From Polynucleobacter kasalickyi (GTDB taxonomy: Bacteria; Pseudomonadota; Gammaproteobacteria; Burkholderiales; Burkholderiaceae), in contig NZ_FWXJ01000004.1 of the NCBI RefSeq assembly GCF_900176405.1, forward strand, positions 62,001-126,000: DNA of 64,000 bases, written 5' to 3'. The number at the start of each line of letters is the position of its first letter. The first letter of the stretch is position 1. The position numbers were made by a program, and so were the translations under genes. Below, piece by piece: positions 42,860-52,505 of the stretch. Below the pieces are notes generated by a model. The model was not told the DNA's origin. It saw only the letters and a list, made by a program, of their open reading frames with translations, and made no database searches.

Positions 42860-44173
42860 GTGAATTTAATCTCCATCGGCATTAATCATCACATTGCACC
42901 TCTAGAAGTGCGTGAAAAGGTAGCGCTAGTTCCTGAAATTATGCCGGATGCACTGCAAGATTTACAAAAATATCTGAGCCAATCTCAAGCAAAAGATAAG
43001 TCAGAAGTGGCGATTCTCTCAACCTGTAATAGAACAGAAATATATTGTGCTGCCAACGATCAAATTATTACCGATCAACAAGTTACTGATAAAACGATTG
43101 ATTGGTTGTCTCAGCAAAAGGGTTTTCAAGCCGATGAACTCACACCTTATTTGAACACTTCTATTGCCTCAGATGCTGTCAGACATGTGTTTCGGGTCGG
43201 TTGTGGCTTGGATTCGATGGTTCTTGGTGAAACACAAATATTGGGACAAATGAAACAAGCTGTACAAACAGCGAAGCAAGTTGGTTCCATGGGGACTTAT
43301 TTAAACCAATTATTTAATAAAACTTTTTCGGTGGCGAAAGAAGTACGAACGAATACCGAAATTAATATGCATGCAATTTCACTTGCAAGTGCCGCCTTAC
43401 GTTTATCAACTTTAGTGCTGGGTGATGTTGCAGAGCAACGTATTTTATTTATCGGTGCTGGTGAGATGATTCAGTTATGTGCCGCCCACTTTGCTGCGAA
43501 GAATCCAAAATCAATCACAATCGCCAATCGAAGTCTTGAGCGCGGTGAGTTATTAGCCGGATATTTACGAGATCAAGGCAGGGTTTCTGAAAGTATTCAA
43601 TTAGTAGAACTGCCTAGCAAATTACATCAATTTGACATTGTGATTTCATGTACAGCAAGTTCATTACCAATTATTGGGATGGGGATGGTTAAAACAGCCC
43701 TTAAAAAACGTATTAGAAAACCATTGGTAATGATTGATTTAGCTGTGCCAAGAGATATTGAAAGTGAAGTCAGTAGCCTGCCAGATGTGTATTTGTATAC
43801 CGTTGATAATTTAGGTGAGGTGGTGAAAGAAGGTCTTGGTCATCGTTTAAGTGCAGTGAAGAGTGCGGAACAAATTATCGATCAACAAGTTAGTCAATTT
43901 ATGCAATGGCTGTCGCAACGAGCAGCTGTGCCATTGATCACTAGTATTAAAGAACGTAGTGAAGCGTTTCAGAAATTAGAACTTGAAAAAGCGCAAAAGA
44001 GATTAGCCAGAGGGGAAAACCCCCAAGAAGTAATGGCTGAATTAGCAAGGGCTTTAGCCAATAAATTTTTACATGGATCCTTTCATTTATTACATCATCA
44101 AGATGAGGAGACTTTTAAAGATTCAGAAAGAATGCTGAGCCAAATATACATGATGGATCATTTTCGGAGGTAA
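42860..44173 (+). CDS. hemA: Glutamyl-tRNA reductase
   Basis: This HemA reduces glutamyl-tRNA to glutamate-1-semialdehyde, the first step of ALA synthesis by the C5 route; it is not the ALA synthase that bears the same symbol in alphaproteobacteria. The 437-residue protein has [17 protein letters not shown], the catalytic cysteine in STCNRTEIY, and [17 protein letters not shown]. It starts at GTG 42860 with AAGGA upstream. It lies 2 bases before dxs. Confidence 0.95.
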   Translation: MNLISIGINHHIAPLEVREKVALVPEIMPDALQDLQKYLSQSQAKDKSEVAILSTCNRTEIYCAANDQIITDQQVTDKTIDWLSQQKGFQADELTPYLNTSIASDAVRHVFRVGCGLDSMVLGETQILGQMKQAVQTAKQVGSMGTYLNQLFNKTFSVAKEVRTNTEINMHAISLASAALRLSTLVLGDVAEQRILFIGAGEMIQLCAAHFAAKNPKSITIANRSLERGELLAGYLRDQGRVSESIQLVELPSKLHQFDIVISCTASSLPIIGMGMVKTALKKRIRKPLVMIDLAVPRDIESEVSSLPDVYLYTVDNLGEVVKEGLGHRLSAVKSAEQIIDQQVSQFMQWLSQRAAVPLITSIKERSEAFQKLELEKAQKRLARGENPQEVMAELARALANKFLHGSFHLLHHQDEETFKDSERMLSQIYMMDHFRR

Positions 44174-44175
44174 CG

Positions 44176-46062
44176 ATGTTAAAAATAACCAATCTTTTAA
44201 AAACAATTCAGAACCCGAATGATTTGCGAGAGCTTCATCGTGTCCAGTTACCTCAAGTTGTCAATGAACTGCGTAGTTTTATTGTGGAATCCGTATCAAA
44301 AACAGGTGGTCACCTCTCCTCCAATTTGGGTACTGTCGAACTAGCTGTAGCCTTACATTATGTATTTGATACGCCGAATGATCGTGTAGTTTGGGACGTT
44401 GGACATCAAAGTTATCCGCATAAAATTCTCACTGGACGACGTGATCAAATGAGTGCACTGCGTCAATATCAGGGAATGTCTGGCTTTCCTAAGCGCTCTG
44501 AAAGTCCATATGATGCATTTGGTACGGCACACTCATCAACGAGTATTTCTGCAGCCGTTGGTATGGCTGAAGCATCTTTATTGCAAGGTGAAAAGCGAGT
44601 AGCGATTGCGGTCATTGGCGATAGTGCCATGACTGGAGGGATGGCCTTTGAGGCCATGAATCATGCTGGTATCAACCGTAAACTACCGTTGATTGTTATT
44701 TTAAATGATAACGATATGTCTATTTCTCCAGCAGTTGGTGCGCTCAATCGATATTTAGCGCGATTAATTAGCAGTCCAATTTATGAAGTAACTAAAAATA
44801 GTGTCGGTAATATGTTGTCGGTATTCCCTCCACTCAGAGAGTTTGCAAAGCGACTTGAGGGACATGCTAAAGGCATGGTAGTGCCAGCCACTATTTTTGA
44901 AGAGTATGGCTTTAACTATATTGGACCGATTGATGGCCATGATTTAGATTCACTCATTCCTACCTTCAGAAATATTTATAAATTAGCTTTAGAGGGGGAT
45001 GGACCACAATTTATCCATGTGGTGACGAAAAAAGGAAAAGGTTATGACTTTGCTGAGGCAGATCCAATTCTTTATCATGGGCCAGGGAAATTTAATCCAG
45101 TCACAGGCATCACACCATCAAAGCCATCGTCCTTAAAAACCTTTACACAAGTCTTTGGTGATTGGCTATGTGATATGGCGCGTGCAGACCAACGATTAGT
45201 GGGTATTACGCCAGCTATGCGTGAGGGTTCTGGCCTAGTGCGTTTTGCCCAAGAGTTTCCCGAAAGATATTTTGATGTCGGGATTGCCGAGCAACATGCT
45301 GTGACCTTTGCGGCTGGACTTGCCTGTGAAAAAGTGAAACCAGTTTTGGCTATTTATTCTACGTTCTTACAACGTGGCTATGATCAGGTAATTCATGATG
45401 TGGCTCTACAAGATCTGCCGGTTTTATTTGCCATCGATCGAGCTGGTTTAGTTGGCGCAGATGGCGCGACTCATGCAGGGAATTATGACATTGCTTACTT
45501 GCGTTGTATTCCTAATATGATCGTTATGACGCCAAGTGACGAAAATGAGTGTCGCATGATGTTATCCACGGGGTTTTATGCAAACCACCCATGTGCAGTG
45601 AGATATCCACGTGGTAGCGGGGGTGGCGCGCTAATGAGTGAAGGGCTTGACACTTTAACAATTGGCAAAGGTCTTGTCCGTAGAAACTCCACGCAAACTG
45701 AAAAAAGAATTGCCATATTAGCTTTTGGTACTTTATTACGACCGTCATTAGTGGTCGGTGAGAAATTAGATTTAACAGTGGTGGATATGCGATTTGTGAA
45801 GCCTTTAGATGAAGAACTGCTCTCAGAGTTACTGAAAACGTATGATCGTTTTGTGACCATTGAAGATGGCACAGTTCAAGGTGGCGCTGGTTCAGCTTGT
45901 CTTGAATACTTCGTTAAACAAGGTAAGCTACCGCATGTTTTACAACTTGGCTTACCAGATGAGTTTATTGATCAGGGTGAAGTTCCAATTTTGATGAGAG
46001 ACTGTGGTTTGGATGCGGATGGGATTGAAAAATCGATCCGAAATACCTACCTATTGAATTAG
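44176..46062 (+). CDS. dxs: 1-deoxy-D-xylulose-5-phosphate synthase
   Basis: Dxs makes DXP from pyruvate and glyceraldehyde-3-phosphate, the entry step of the MEP pathway, using thiamine diphosphate. The 628-residue protein has the cofactor region [28 protein letters not shown] near the start, and the transketolase-type [20 protein letters not shown] precedes the ATG. The family motif GAGHSS reads GTAHSS here. It is the last gene of the photosynthesis cluster; ispH is its partner. Confidence 0.95.
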   Translation: MLKITNLLKTIQNPNDLRELHRVQLPQVVNELRSFIVESVSKTGGHLSSNLGTVELAVALHYVFDTPNDRVVWDVGHQSYPHKILTGRRDQMSALRQYQGMSGFPKRSESPYDAFGTAHSSTSISAAVGMAEASLLQGEKRVAIAVIGDSAMTGGMAFEAMNHAGINRKLPLIVILNDNDMSISPAVGALNRYLARLISSPIYEVTKNSVGNMLSVFPPLREFAKRLEGHAKGMVVPATIFEEYGFNYIGPIDGHDLDSLIPTFRNIYKLALEGDGPQFIHVVTKKGKGYDFAEADPILYHGPGKFNPVTGITPSKPSSLKTFTQVFGDWLCDMARADQRLVGITPAMREGSGLVRFAQEFPERYFDVGIAEQHAVTFAAGLACEKVKPVLAIYSTFLQRGYDQVIHDVALQDLPVLFAIDRAGLVGADGATHAGNYDIAYLRCIPNMIVMTPSDENECRMMLSTGFYANHPCAVRYPRGSGGGALMSEGLDTLTIGKGLVRRNSTQTEKRIAILAFGTLLRPSLVVGEKLDLTVVDMRFVKPLDEELLSELLKTYDRFVTIEDGTVQGGAGSACLEYFVKQGKLPHVLQLGLPDEFIDQGEVPILMRDCGLDADGIEKSIRNTYLLN

Positions 46063-46161
46063 ATCATCTTCATCGAACTGTTTACTTGCCAATCCTTTAT
46101 TTTATGAGATTGTGAGCCTTGACACTGTAAAATAGAAAGATCCCTTTGCAAAGATCAATTT

Positions 46162-47208
46162 ATGACTACTAGTGGCATTAAACTAACTTCTTTATCTCAT
46201 GGCGGTGGTTGCGGTTGCAAAATTGCGCCTGGAGTGCTTAGCCAAATATTAAAGCAAGCACCGATGATCAATCTCCCTAAGGAGCTTCTCGCAGGCATTG
46301 ACAACAACGAGGATGCTGCGGTTTATCAAATTAATGAGCAGCAGGCGATTGTAGCAACCACGGACTTCTTTATGCCAATCGTGGATGACCCATTTGTGTT
46401 CGGTCAAATTGCTGCTACCAACGCTATTTCTGATATTTATGCGATGGGTGCACAACCGCTGTTTGCTCTTGCATTATTAGGCATGCCAGTGAATGTCTTG
46501 CCGGTTGATGTGATTGCTCAGATTACCGCGGGTGGTGCAAAGGCTTGTGCTGATGCAGGCATTATGATTGCTGGCGGTCACTCGATTGATACCGTCGAGC
46601 CTATTTATGGCTTAGTAGTGATTGGTATTGTTGATCCTGCCAAACTGAAGAGAAATAGTGGTGCCAAAGTGGGTGATCAAATTATTTTGAGTAAACCACT
46701 AGGAGTTGGCATTTTAAGTGCCGCCATTAAGCAAGAGAAAATTTCTAATGTAGCCTATCAAAAGATGGTGCAGCTAACCACTCAACTCAATAAACCAGGC
46801 CTGGCTTTGGCGGCTTTAGAGGGCGTGCATGCTTTAACCGATGTGACGGGCTTTGGCTTAGCTGGCCATTTACTAGAACAATGTCGCGGCGCTAATTTGT
46901 CAGCAAAAATCAATTGGTCTAATTTACCAATTATTCCGGAGGCGATTGAATACCTGCGGGCTGGTATTGTAACGGGTGCATCTGGCAGAAACTGGCTAGG
47001 TTATGGGCATGAGGTCACCCTTGCTGATGAGATTGAGCAATGGCAAAAGCATTTACTTAGTGATCCACAAACCAGCGGTGGTTTATTAGTTTCTTGTGCT
47101 CCTGAAGCGACCTCGTCTGTATTACAAACCCTCAACGAAGGTGGGTTTGAGCAAGCCTGTGTGATCGGCGAATTTACTCTTGGAAATGGATTATTCGTTT
47201 CGAAGTAG
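46162..47208 (+). CDS. selD: Selenide, water dikinase
   Basis: SelD makes selenophosphate from selenide and ATP for selenocysteine and selenouridine synthesis. The 348-residue protein has the catalytic site SHGGGCGCK, where Cys17 and Lys20 align with the essential E. coli residues; the usual selenocysteine position is cysteine. The ATP region includes LTDVTGFGLAGHL and DPQTSGGLLVS. It lies 99 bases after dxs. A transporter operon starts 60 bases downstream, with no terminator between. Confidence 0.96.
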   Translation: MTTSGIKLTSLSHGGGCGCKIAPGVLSQILKQAPMINLPKELLAGIDNNEDAAVYQINEQQAIVATTDFFMPIVDDPFVFGQIAATNAISDIYAMGAQPLFALALLGMPVNVLPVDVIAQITAGGAKACADAGIMIAGGHSIDTVEPIYGLVVIGIVDPAKLKRNSGAKVGDQIILSKPLGVGILSAAIKQEKISNVAYQKMVQLTTQLNKPGLALAALEGVHALTDVTGFGLAGHLLEQCRGANLSAKINWSNLPIIPEAIEYLRAGIVTGASGRNWLGYGHEVTLADEIEQWQKHLLSDPQTSGGLLVSCAPEATSSVLQTLNEGGFEQACVIGEFTLGNGLFVSK

Positions 47209-47268
47209 TATTTTTTGAGATGTAGCAGTTAATTTTTACAATCATTGAGAACAGAAAAAAGATAAAAA

Positions 47269-48153
47269 ATGAATAACTTTTTAAGTATACGTAGTTTAAA
47301 AAAATCAATGGTGTTTGCAACTTTGTTGATTTCTTTATGGTCCTTGTCATGTGGTGCTCAAGCACAAAAGGTTCTCAAGGTATCGGCTATTCCAGATGAA
47401 TCACCGACAGAGTTGCAAAGAAAATTCACACCTTTAGGTGAATATTTAGAAAAAGAAATTGGTATGAAAGTGGAATTTACCCCAGTTACTGATTATGCGG
47501 CTGTGGTGGAATCTTTAGCTACTGGCAAGATTGATATGGCTTGGTTAGGTGGTTTTACTTTTGTGCAAGCAAAAATCAGAACCGCTAGTCGGGTGATCCC
47601 AATCATTCAACGCGCAGAAGATGAACATTTCACCAGTAAATTTATTGTTCCTCAGGCAAGCACTGCTAAAAGCTTAGAGGATCTAAAAGGTAAAACTTTT
47701 GTTTTTGGTTCGCCGTCGTCTACTTCTGGACATTTGATGCCTCGTTTTTATTTAATGCAAGCAGGAATTAATGCAGATGACGATTTTAAGACCATCGCTT
47801 TTTCAGGTGCGCACGATGCGACGGTAGCATTTGTTGCTAGTGGTCGTGCTGAAGCTGGGGTATTAAATGCTTCTGTCTGGGATAAGTTAGTCGAGACTGC
47901 CAATCCTAATGCAGCAAAGGTCAAAGTTATCTCAACCACTCCGCCATATTTCGATTACAACTGGACAGTGCGAGGCGATTTAGATCCAGCGTTGGTCAAA
48001 AAAATTACCACTGCTTTTTTAAAATTAGATAGTAAAAATCCAGCAGACAAAGGTTTAATGGATTTGCAAAGAGCATCAAAATTTATCACGACCAAAGCTT
48101 CTAATTACGACAGCATTGAACGTGCTGCTAAATCAGCTGGACTTGTCAAATAA
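47269..48153 (+). CDS. PhnD-like periplasmic binding protein, probable selenium-oxyanion transporter
   Basis: This 294-residue protein has an N-terminal signal peptide (about residues 1-32, ending AQA) and the PhnD/periplasmic oxyanion-binding fold: ESPTELQRKFTPLGEYLEKE, then TGKIDMAWLGGFTFVQAK and KGKTFVFGSPSSTSGHLMPR. Family relatives bind phosphonate, phosphite or, in some annotations, selenate. No C-P lyase gene lies nearby, whereas selD is immediately upstream, so a selenium oxyanion is the favoured ligand. This is inference from neighbourhood. Confidence 0.85.
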   Translation: MNNFLSIRSLKKSMVFATLLISLWSLSCGAQAQKVLKVSAIPDESPTELQRKFTPLGEYLEKEIGMKVEFTPVTDYAAVVESLATGKIDMAWLGGFTFVQAKIRTASRVIPIIQRAEDEHFTSKFIVPQASTAKSLEDLKGKTFVFGSPSSTSGHLMPRFYLMQAGINADDDFKTIAFSGAHDATVAFVASGRAEAGVLNASVWDKLVETANPNAAKVKVISTTPPYFDYNWTVRGDLDPALVKKITTAFLKLDSKNPADKGLMDLQRASKFITTKASNYDSIERAAKSAGLVK

Positions 48154-48156
48154 AGC

Positions 48157-48927
48157 GTGTCGAATCGATTGCAATCATCCAGCGTAACCCACTTAGATTT
48201 AAAAAAGGTTACGCTGATTCAACAAAATGGTCATCCATCGATCAATCAGCTTGATTTGAGAGTGAATCATTTTGAGAGAGTAGCTATTATTGGCTCCTCT
48301 GGCTCAGGTAAGACGACTTTATTATCTATTTTAGGGACTGCTTTAAAGCCAAGTTCAGGCGAGTATTTGGTAAATACAAAAAATCCTTGGTCTCTCTCCA
48401 GGGAAAAGCTCAGGCAGTTACGTACTCAAATTGGTTTTATTTATCAAGCGCCACCACTACCCTTAAAGCAGCGAGTTATTACCAGTGTTTTGGCTGGAAA
48501 ATTAGGGAAGTGGCCTATTTGGAAAAGTATGCTGAGCTTGTTGTACCCCATGGATATTGCAGGCCCCCAAAATATTCTGGAGAAGTTGAAATTGTCTGAA
48601 GCTCTCTTTGTCAGGTGTGATACTTTATCCGGCGGCGAGTTACAACGAGTAGGTATTGCTAGAGTTCTATACCAAGACCCTGAACTGATTTTGGCGGATG
48701 AACCTATTTCAGCCTTAGACCCTGTTTTATCCGAATTAATTATTGAACAAATTCTGCATCATCAACAAAAGACAATTGTCGTGAGCTTGCATGATGTCGA
48801 AGTTGCCTTAAAGTGGTTCCCAAGAATCATTGGCTTAAAAGAGGGTCAACTTCAATTTGATTTACCTGCCGAAGAAGTTACAGAAGAGATGCTCGCAGCG
48901 TTGTACTCCTCTGCAACAGTTGCTTGA
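48157..48927 (+). CDS. PhnC-like ABC transporter ATP-binding protein
   Basis: This is the ATPase of the four-gene importer. The 256-residue protein has Walker A GSSGSGKTT, the signature LSGGELQRVGIAR and Walker B LILADEPIS. The start is GTG at 48157, 4 bases after the binding-protein stop. It overlaps the first permease by 4 bases. PhnC relatives energise phosphonate- or phosphite-type uptake; the substrate here is probably that of the adjacent binding protein. Confidence 0.9.
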   Translation: MSNRLQSSSVTHLDLKKVTLIQQNGHPSINQLDLRVNHFERVAIIGSSGSGKTTLLSILGTALKPSSGEYLVNTKNPWSLSREKLRQLRTQIGFIYQAPPLPLKQRVITSVLAGKLGKWPIWKSMLSLLYPMDIAGPQNILEKLKLSEALFVRCDTLSGGELQRVGIARVLYQDPELILADEPISALDPVLSELIIEQILHHQQKTIVVSLHDVEVALKWFPRIIGLKEGQLQFDLPAEEVTEEMLAALYSSATVA

Positions 48928-49787
48928 ACATTAAGACTATTTTCTCACCAATGTTTTTCTTTCCCACCCAAGCGAAATTCAAAGATCCAGATGCTTTGCA
49001 TCGGTTGAGTTATTTGGTGGTAGCTGTGATTATTCTATGGCCAATGCTGAAGGTTGCACAGGTCAACCCTGCATTGTTATTTGATGCAAATAACTTGAAG
49101 GTGATGGGAGATTTTTTAAAGCAATTCTTTCCGCCTAAATTTGAGCATGACTTTCTAGCCATTGTGTTTCGCGCGACGCTAGATACTTTAGCGATGGCTA
49201 GTGCAGGTATTTTTATATCATTAGCCATTGCTATTCCACTTGGCTTAGTTATCTCTCAAAGCATGTCTATTTCAAGAATTGGCCCAGGAAAAGGATATCG
49301 AATTTCGCAATCCTTACGGTACTTCGCAAGGCTAGTGATTTTATTTCTCAGGGGTATTCCAGAAATTGTTTGGGCCCTACTGTTTGTAAGAATTTGGGGT
49401 TTAGGACCAATGGCAGGGGTGTTGGCTATTGGGATTAGTTACGGTGGGATGTTAGCAAAAGTCTACAGCGAAATTTTAGAGTCTAGCAATACTAAAGTAC
49501 CAAAGGCACTTTTACTCTCTGGTAGTTCAAGACAGTTAGCTTTTTTGTATGGATCTTTACCACTCGCCTCTCAAGAACTTGCGTCTTATACGGTGTATCG
49601 GTGGGAATGTGCAGTCAGAGCTTCGGTTGTAATGGGCTTCGTTGGAGCGGGCGGCCTTGGACAGCTGATGGACCAATCCATGAAAATGCTCAACGGTGGT
49701 GAGGTTTCGACAATTTTGCTAGTATTTTTGTTGCTTGTGTTGATGGCTGACTGGATTAGCCTTGTGATCAGAAAGCAACTCTCATGA
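48924..49787 (+). CDS. PhnE-like ABC transporter permease 1
   Basis: This 287-residue membrane protein has about six spans and the permease loop GVLAIGISYGGMLAKVYSEILE (EAA-type). Its start is a TTG overlapping the ATPase stop. It is paired with a second permease that overlaps it by 4 bases; the two probably form a heterodimer. Confidence 0.87.
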   Translation: MNIKTIFSPMFFFPTQAKFKDPDALHRLSYLVVAVIILWPMLKVAQVNPALLFDANNLKVMGDFLKQFFPPKFEHDFLAIVFRATLDTLAMASAGIFISLAIAIPLGLVISQSMSISRIGPGKGYRISQSLRYFARLVILFLRGIPEIVWALLFVRIWGLGPMAGVLAIGISYGGMLAKVYSEILESSNTKVPKALLLSGSSRQLAFLYGSLPLASQELASYTVYRWECAVRASVVMGFVGAGGLGQLMDQSMKMLNGGEVSTILLVFLLLVLMADWISLVIRKQLS

Positions 49788-50578
49788 ACCGATCACCACA
49801 GCCTCAATTTTGTTTCAAATGTGTGGCGATATTTTTAGTAATCATCCTGTTCTTCGGCCTTAGTTTTTGGTGGATTGAGTTTAATCTAAGGACTCTTTTT
49901 ACGGAGTCTGCCGTATCAAGTGCGGTTACTTTCATTCAAAGATTTTTCACGCCTGACTTGTCTTATAAATTCATTTTGAAAATTTATGATGGCGCTATTC
50001 AAACGATTGCTGTTTCTCTATTGGGCACTTTGCTAGCTGCCATCATTGCTTTTTTCTTAGCACTTGGCGTGAAGCCAGCCTCTCCCCTGTTCATCAGAGG
50101 GGTCATTCGATTTTTGCTGAATTTTTTGAGATCTGTCCCAGAATTAGTGTGGGCTTCATTAATGGTTCTTGCCGTAGGACTTGGCCCTTTTGCGGGCGTA
50201 TTAGCGATTGCATTACATACCACGGGAGTATTGGGAAGGTTATTTGCGGAGACATTAGAGAATGCTTCTCCAGAGGTTACGAATGCACTTTTAAGAAATG
50301 GCACAAGTTCATTTTTAGCGTATTTATTCGGCACCTTGCCACAGGTTAGTTCACAATTTATATCCTATATTCTGTATCGATGGGAAATGAATATACGAAT
50401 GGCCACCATCTTAGGCTTTGTTGGCGCAGGGGGTCTCGGGCAAATTTTATATTATGAGCTTTCTCTCCTGCATGAATCGAGAGCGTCCACCGTCATTATT
50501 GCGATGTTAATTTTGGTAGTTGCAGTTGATTTACTCAGCTCCAGATTAAGAAAATCGAATATGCCGGCGAATTGCTAG
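49784..50578 (+). CDS. PhnE-like ABC transporter permease 2
   Basis: This 264-residue permease is similar in plan to the preceding gene, with about six spans and the EAA-type loop GVLAIALHTTGVLGRLFAETLE. Both share FVGAGGLGQ near the C-terminus. It ends the selD-linked run and is followed by a strong terminator. Confidence 0.88.
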   Translation: MNRSPQPQFCFKCVAIFLVIILFFGLSFWWIEFNLRTLFTESAVSSAVTFIQRFFTPDLSYKFILKIYDGAIQTIAVSLLGTLLAAIIAFFLALGVKPASPLFIRGVIRFLLNFLRSVPELVWASLMVLAVGLGPFAGVLAIALHTTGVLGRLFAETLENASPEVTNALLRNGTSSFLAYLFGTLPQVSSQFISYILYRWEMNIRMATILGFVGAGGLGQILYYELSLLHESRASTVIIAMLILVVAVDLLSSRLRKSNMPANC

Positions 50579-50587
50579 AAAGATTTG

Positions 50588-50628
50588 AATGGCTTACAAA
50601 GTGTATCTTTGTAAGCCATTATTTTTTT
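50588..50628. terminator. Intrinsic terminator between convergent permease and SDR genes
   Basis: A perfect 14-bp stem (AATGGCTTACAAAG, 50588-50601, with CTTTGTAAGCCATT, 50607-50620) has a 5-base loop and is followed by ATTTTTTT on the plus strand. It ends the transporter operon. The minus-strand SDR stop codon lies within the T-run, so the hairpin is also just beyond that gene. Confidence 0.9.
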
Positions 50629-51394
50629 AGTATCTAAATCTTGCGCCACCATCTACGTTGATGACTTCACCGCTGATATATTTACCGCTGTTAGACGCTA
50701 AAAATACGGCGAGTTCGGCAACTTCAGATGGTTCACCCATTCGGCCAAAAGGTAAGTTACTTACCATTTTTTCGTAGGCTTTACGGTCAACTTCATTTTT
50801 TGGATGAAGAATTCCCTCCGTTCTAGAGGTCCGAATGAGGCCTGGACTAATACCAACTACTCTAATATTGTCGTTCACGCTTTCTGAACCGAGTGCATTA
50901 TTGAACGCAACTAGTGCAGCATTGGCAGTTGAAGTACCAATCGACTTAAAGTTCAAGCGCTCCGCAGCCATGCCAATAATATTAATAATGACGCCACCGT
51001 TGGGATTTTTGGCCATAAAAGGATAAATATGTCGAGTTAAGAAAATAGTCGACATCACTTTACCTTCCCAAGCATCTCTAAACTGTACTGGATCAATATC
51101 AAATAAACTGCCTCGGCCCATTGCCCCAGCTGAGTTCACTAAAATATCTACCTTTGGGAAAAAGCTAGACAGTTCGGTTAGATTTTTCTCTTCAGAGAGA
51201 TTCACAGCCTTTACTTCAACGGAAACATTAAATTCTTTTTCAAGAGCAGCTTTAGAGGTATTGAGTGAATCAATATCTCTTGCCACTAAAATGAGAGAAG
51301 CGCCTTGTTTAGCAAATGCGCTAGCAATGCCATAGCCAATTCCTTTAGACCCACCAGTGACAAGAACAACTTTATTTTTAAATTCTGAAGACAT
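50627..51394 (-). CDS. Short-chain dehydrogenase/reductase
   Basis: This 255-residue SDR has the cofactor motif VTGGSKGIGYGIASAF, the NSAGAMGRG segment and ISGEVINVDGGARF at the end. In the active site the usual Tyr-x-x-x-Lys is not obvious: the region reads GMAAERLNFKSIGTSTANAALVAF, so the catalytic tyrosine appears to be missing and the gene may use other residues or another role. It is followed (minus direction) by a terminator and lies 26 bases after the adjacent Bug gene. Substrate unknown. Confidence 0.85.
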   Translation of the reverse strand: MSSEFKNKVVLVTGGSKGIGYGIASAFAKQGASLILVARDIDSLNTSKAALEKEFNVSVEVKAVNLSEEKNLTELSSFFPKVDILVNSAGAMGRGSLFDIDPVQFRDAWEGKVMSTIFLTRHIYPFMAKNPNGGVIINIIGMAAERLNFKSIGTSTANAALVAFNNALGSESVNDNIRVVGISPGLIRTSRTEGILHPKNEVDRKAYEKMVSNLPFGRMGEPSEVAELAVFLASNSGKYISGEVINVDGGARFRY

Positions 51395-51420
51395 AGATAA
51401 TTACTTTCTGTTGGATAGAT

Positions 51421-52395
51421 TTATTCGGGTTTGATATTTAAGGATTGAATGATTTGACCCCAAGTTTTACTTTCATTGGTAATGAATTGAGCAAATTGTT
51501 GAGCATTGTAATCGCGAGATTCTGCACCAATATCAAGTAATCGCTTTTGCATTTCAGGGGATTTCATTATTTTAACGACTTCTGCATTTAATTGATTAAC
51601 AATCGCTGGTGGTGTTTTGGCTGGTAAAAAGAGAGAATACCATTCGTAAGTCACAATATTGGGGTACCCTGATTCGGCGATGGTTGGAATATCAGAGAAT
51701 ACTTCTGGGCGTTTATTACCCGTCGTTGCCAATGGTCGTAAAGTGCCCGCTTTAATGTGCGGCAAGGTAGCTGTTGGGCTATTGATAAAGACTTGAAAAC
51801 GATTTGCCAATAAATCCGCCAAGGCTGGACCACCGCCTTTATAAGGTACGCTGAGAACATCAATACCAGCTTCTTTCTTCAGGTATTCCATGGTCAAGTG
51901 ACCAGAGGATAGGCCGCCTGGCTGTCCATATGCTAAAACACCAGGATTCGCCTTTGCGTAAGTAATTAATTCTTGAAAGTTTTTTACTGGTACGCTGGAA
52001 TGTACGGTTAGTAAGCCTGGCATGATTCCTACGACAGCCAAAGGGATGAAATCTTTCTTGGAATCATACGGCAAGGATTTTGCAATGTAGGGATTGATGA
52101 CGTGGGAACTGATCAACATTGCCATGGTATGGCCATCAGGTGCTGATTTTGCTAGTTCACTGGTACCAATAATTTGATTGGCACCCGGTTTGTTTTCTAC
52201 GATTACGGTTTGACCTAAAGCTTTGCCCAGTTCAATCGCCAGAGATCTAGCAAGGTAGTCATTGGTAGCTCCAGGTGCTACGGGCACAATGATACGCAAA
52301 TTTCGATTAGGAAAATCTGCCGATTGGGCATGATTAATAAGGCAGGTGATAGAAAAGATAGATGCGAAAATACATTTAAATAGGGGGAATTTCAT
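51421..52395 (-). CDS. TctC/Bug-type tripartite tricarboxylate-transporter binding protein
   Basis: This is a periplasmic Bug-family solute receptor of 324 residues. A signal peptide (MKFPLFKCIFASIFSIT to about residue 27) precedes the mature part with RIIVPVAPGATNDYLARSL and VIVENKPGANQIIGT. I place the start at the ATG at 52395; the longer frame to 52560 runs across the divergent promoter. No TctA or TctB gene is nearby. Substrates of this family are carboxylates or related organic acids; this one is unknown. Confidence 0.9.
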   Translation of the reverse strand: MKFPLFKCIFASIFSITCLINHAQSADFPNRNLRIIVPVAPGATNDYLARSLAIELGKALGQTVIVENKPGANQIIGTSELAKSAPDGHTMAMLISSHVINPYIAKSLPYDSKKDFIPLAVVGIMPGLLTVHSSVPVKNFQELITYAKANPGVLAYGQPGGLSSGHLTMEYLKKEAGIDVLSVPYKGGGPALADLLANRFQVFINSPTATLPHIKAGTLRPLATTGNKRPEVFSDIPTIAESGYPNIVTYEWYSLFLPAKTPPAIVNQLNAEVVKIMKSPEMQKRLLDIGAESRDYNAQQFAQFITNESKTWGQIIQSLNIKPE

Positions 52396-52445
52396 CGCTT
52401 TTGTTCCATTGTTTATTGTTAAGGATATTTTTAGTAAAGCGTTTT

Positions 52446-52470
52446 TACTTGTCTCGCTGACAAGTATAAT
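52446..52470. promoter_or_regulatory. Palindromic operator and -10 in the divergent Bug / Gfo-Idh promoter region
   Basis: TACTTGTC (52446-52453) and GACAAGTA (52459-52466) form an 8-bp inverted repeat around 5 bases, and TATAAT (52465-52470) overlaps the right arm. This is the layout of a repressor site on a promoter for the plus-strand oxidoreductase. The half-site TTGT...ACAA is of a kind bound by GntR-type regulators, but no regulator gene is in the window. Confidence 0.6.
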
Positions 52471-52505
52471 ACCAATAGTAAGTAAAAAAATATAAGGAGA
52501 TAAAC

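Noticed and set aside
46200..46220. Possible selenocysteine codon in SelD
   Set aside because: The active-site positions read TGC codons (Cys17, Cys19); there is no in-frame TGA.
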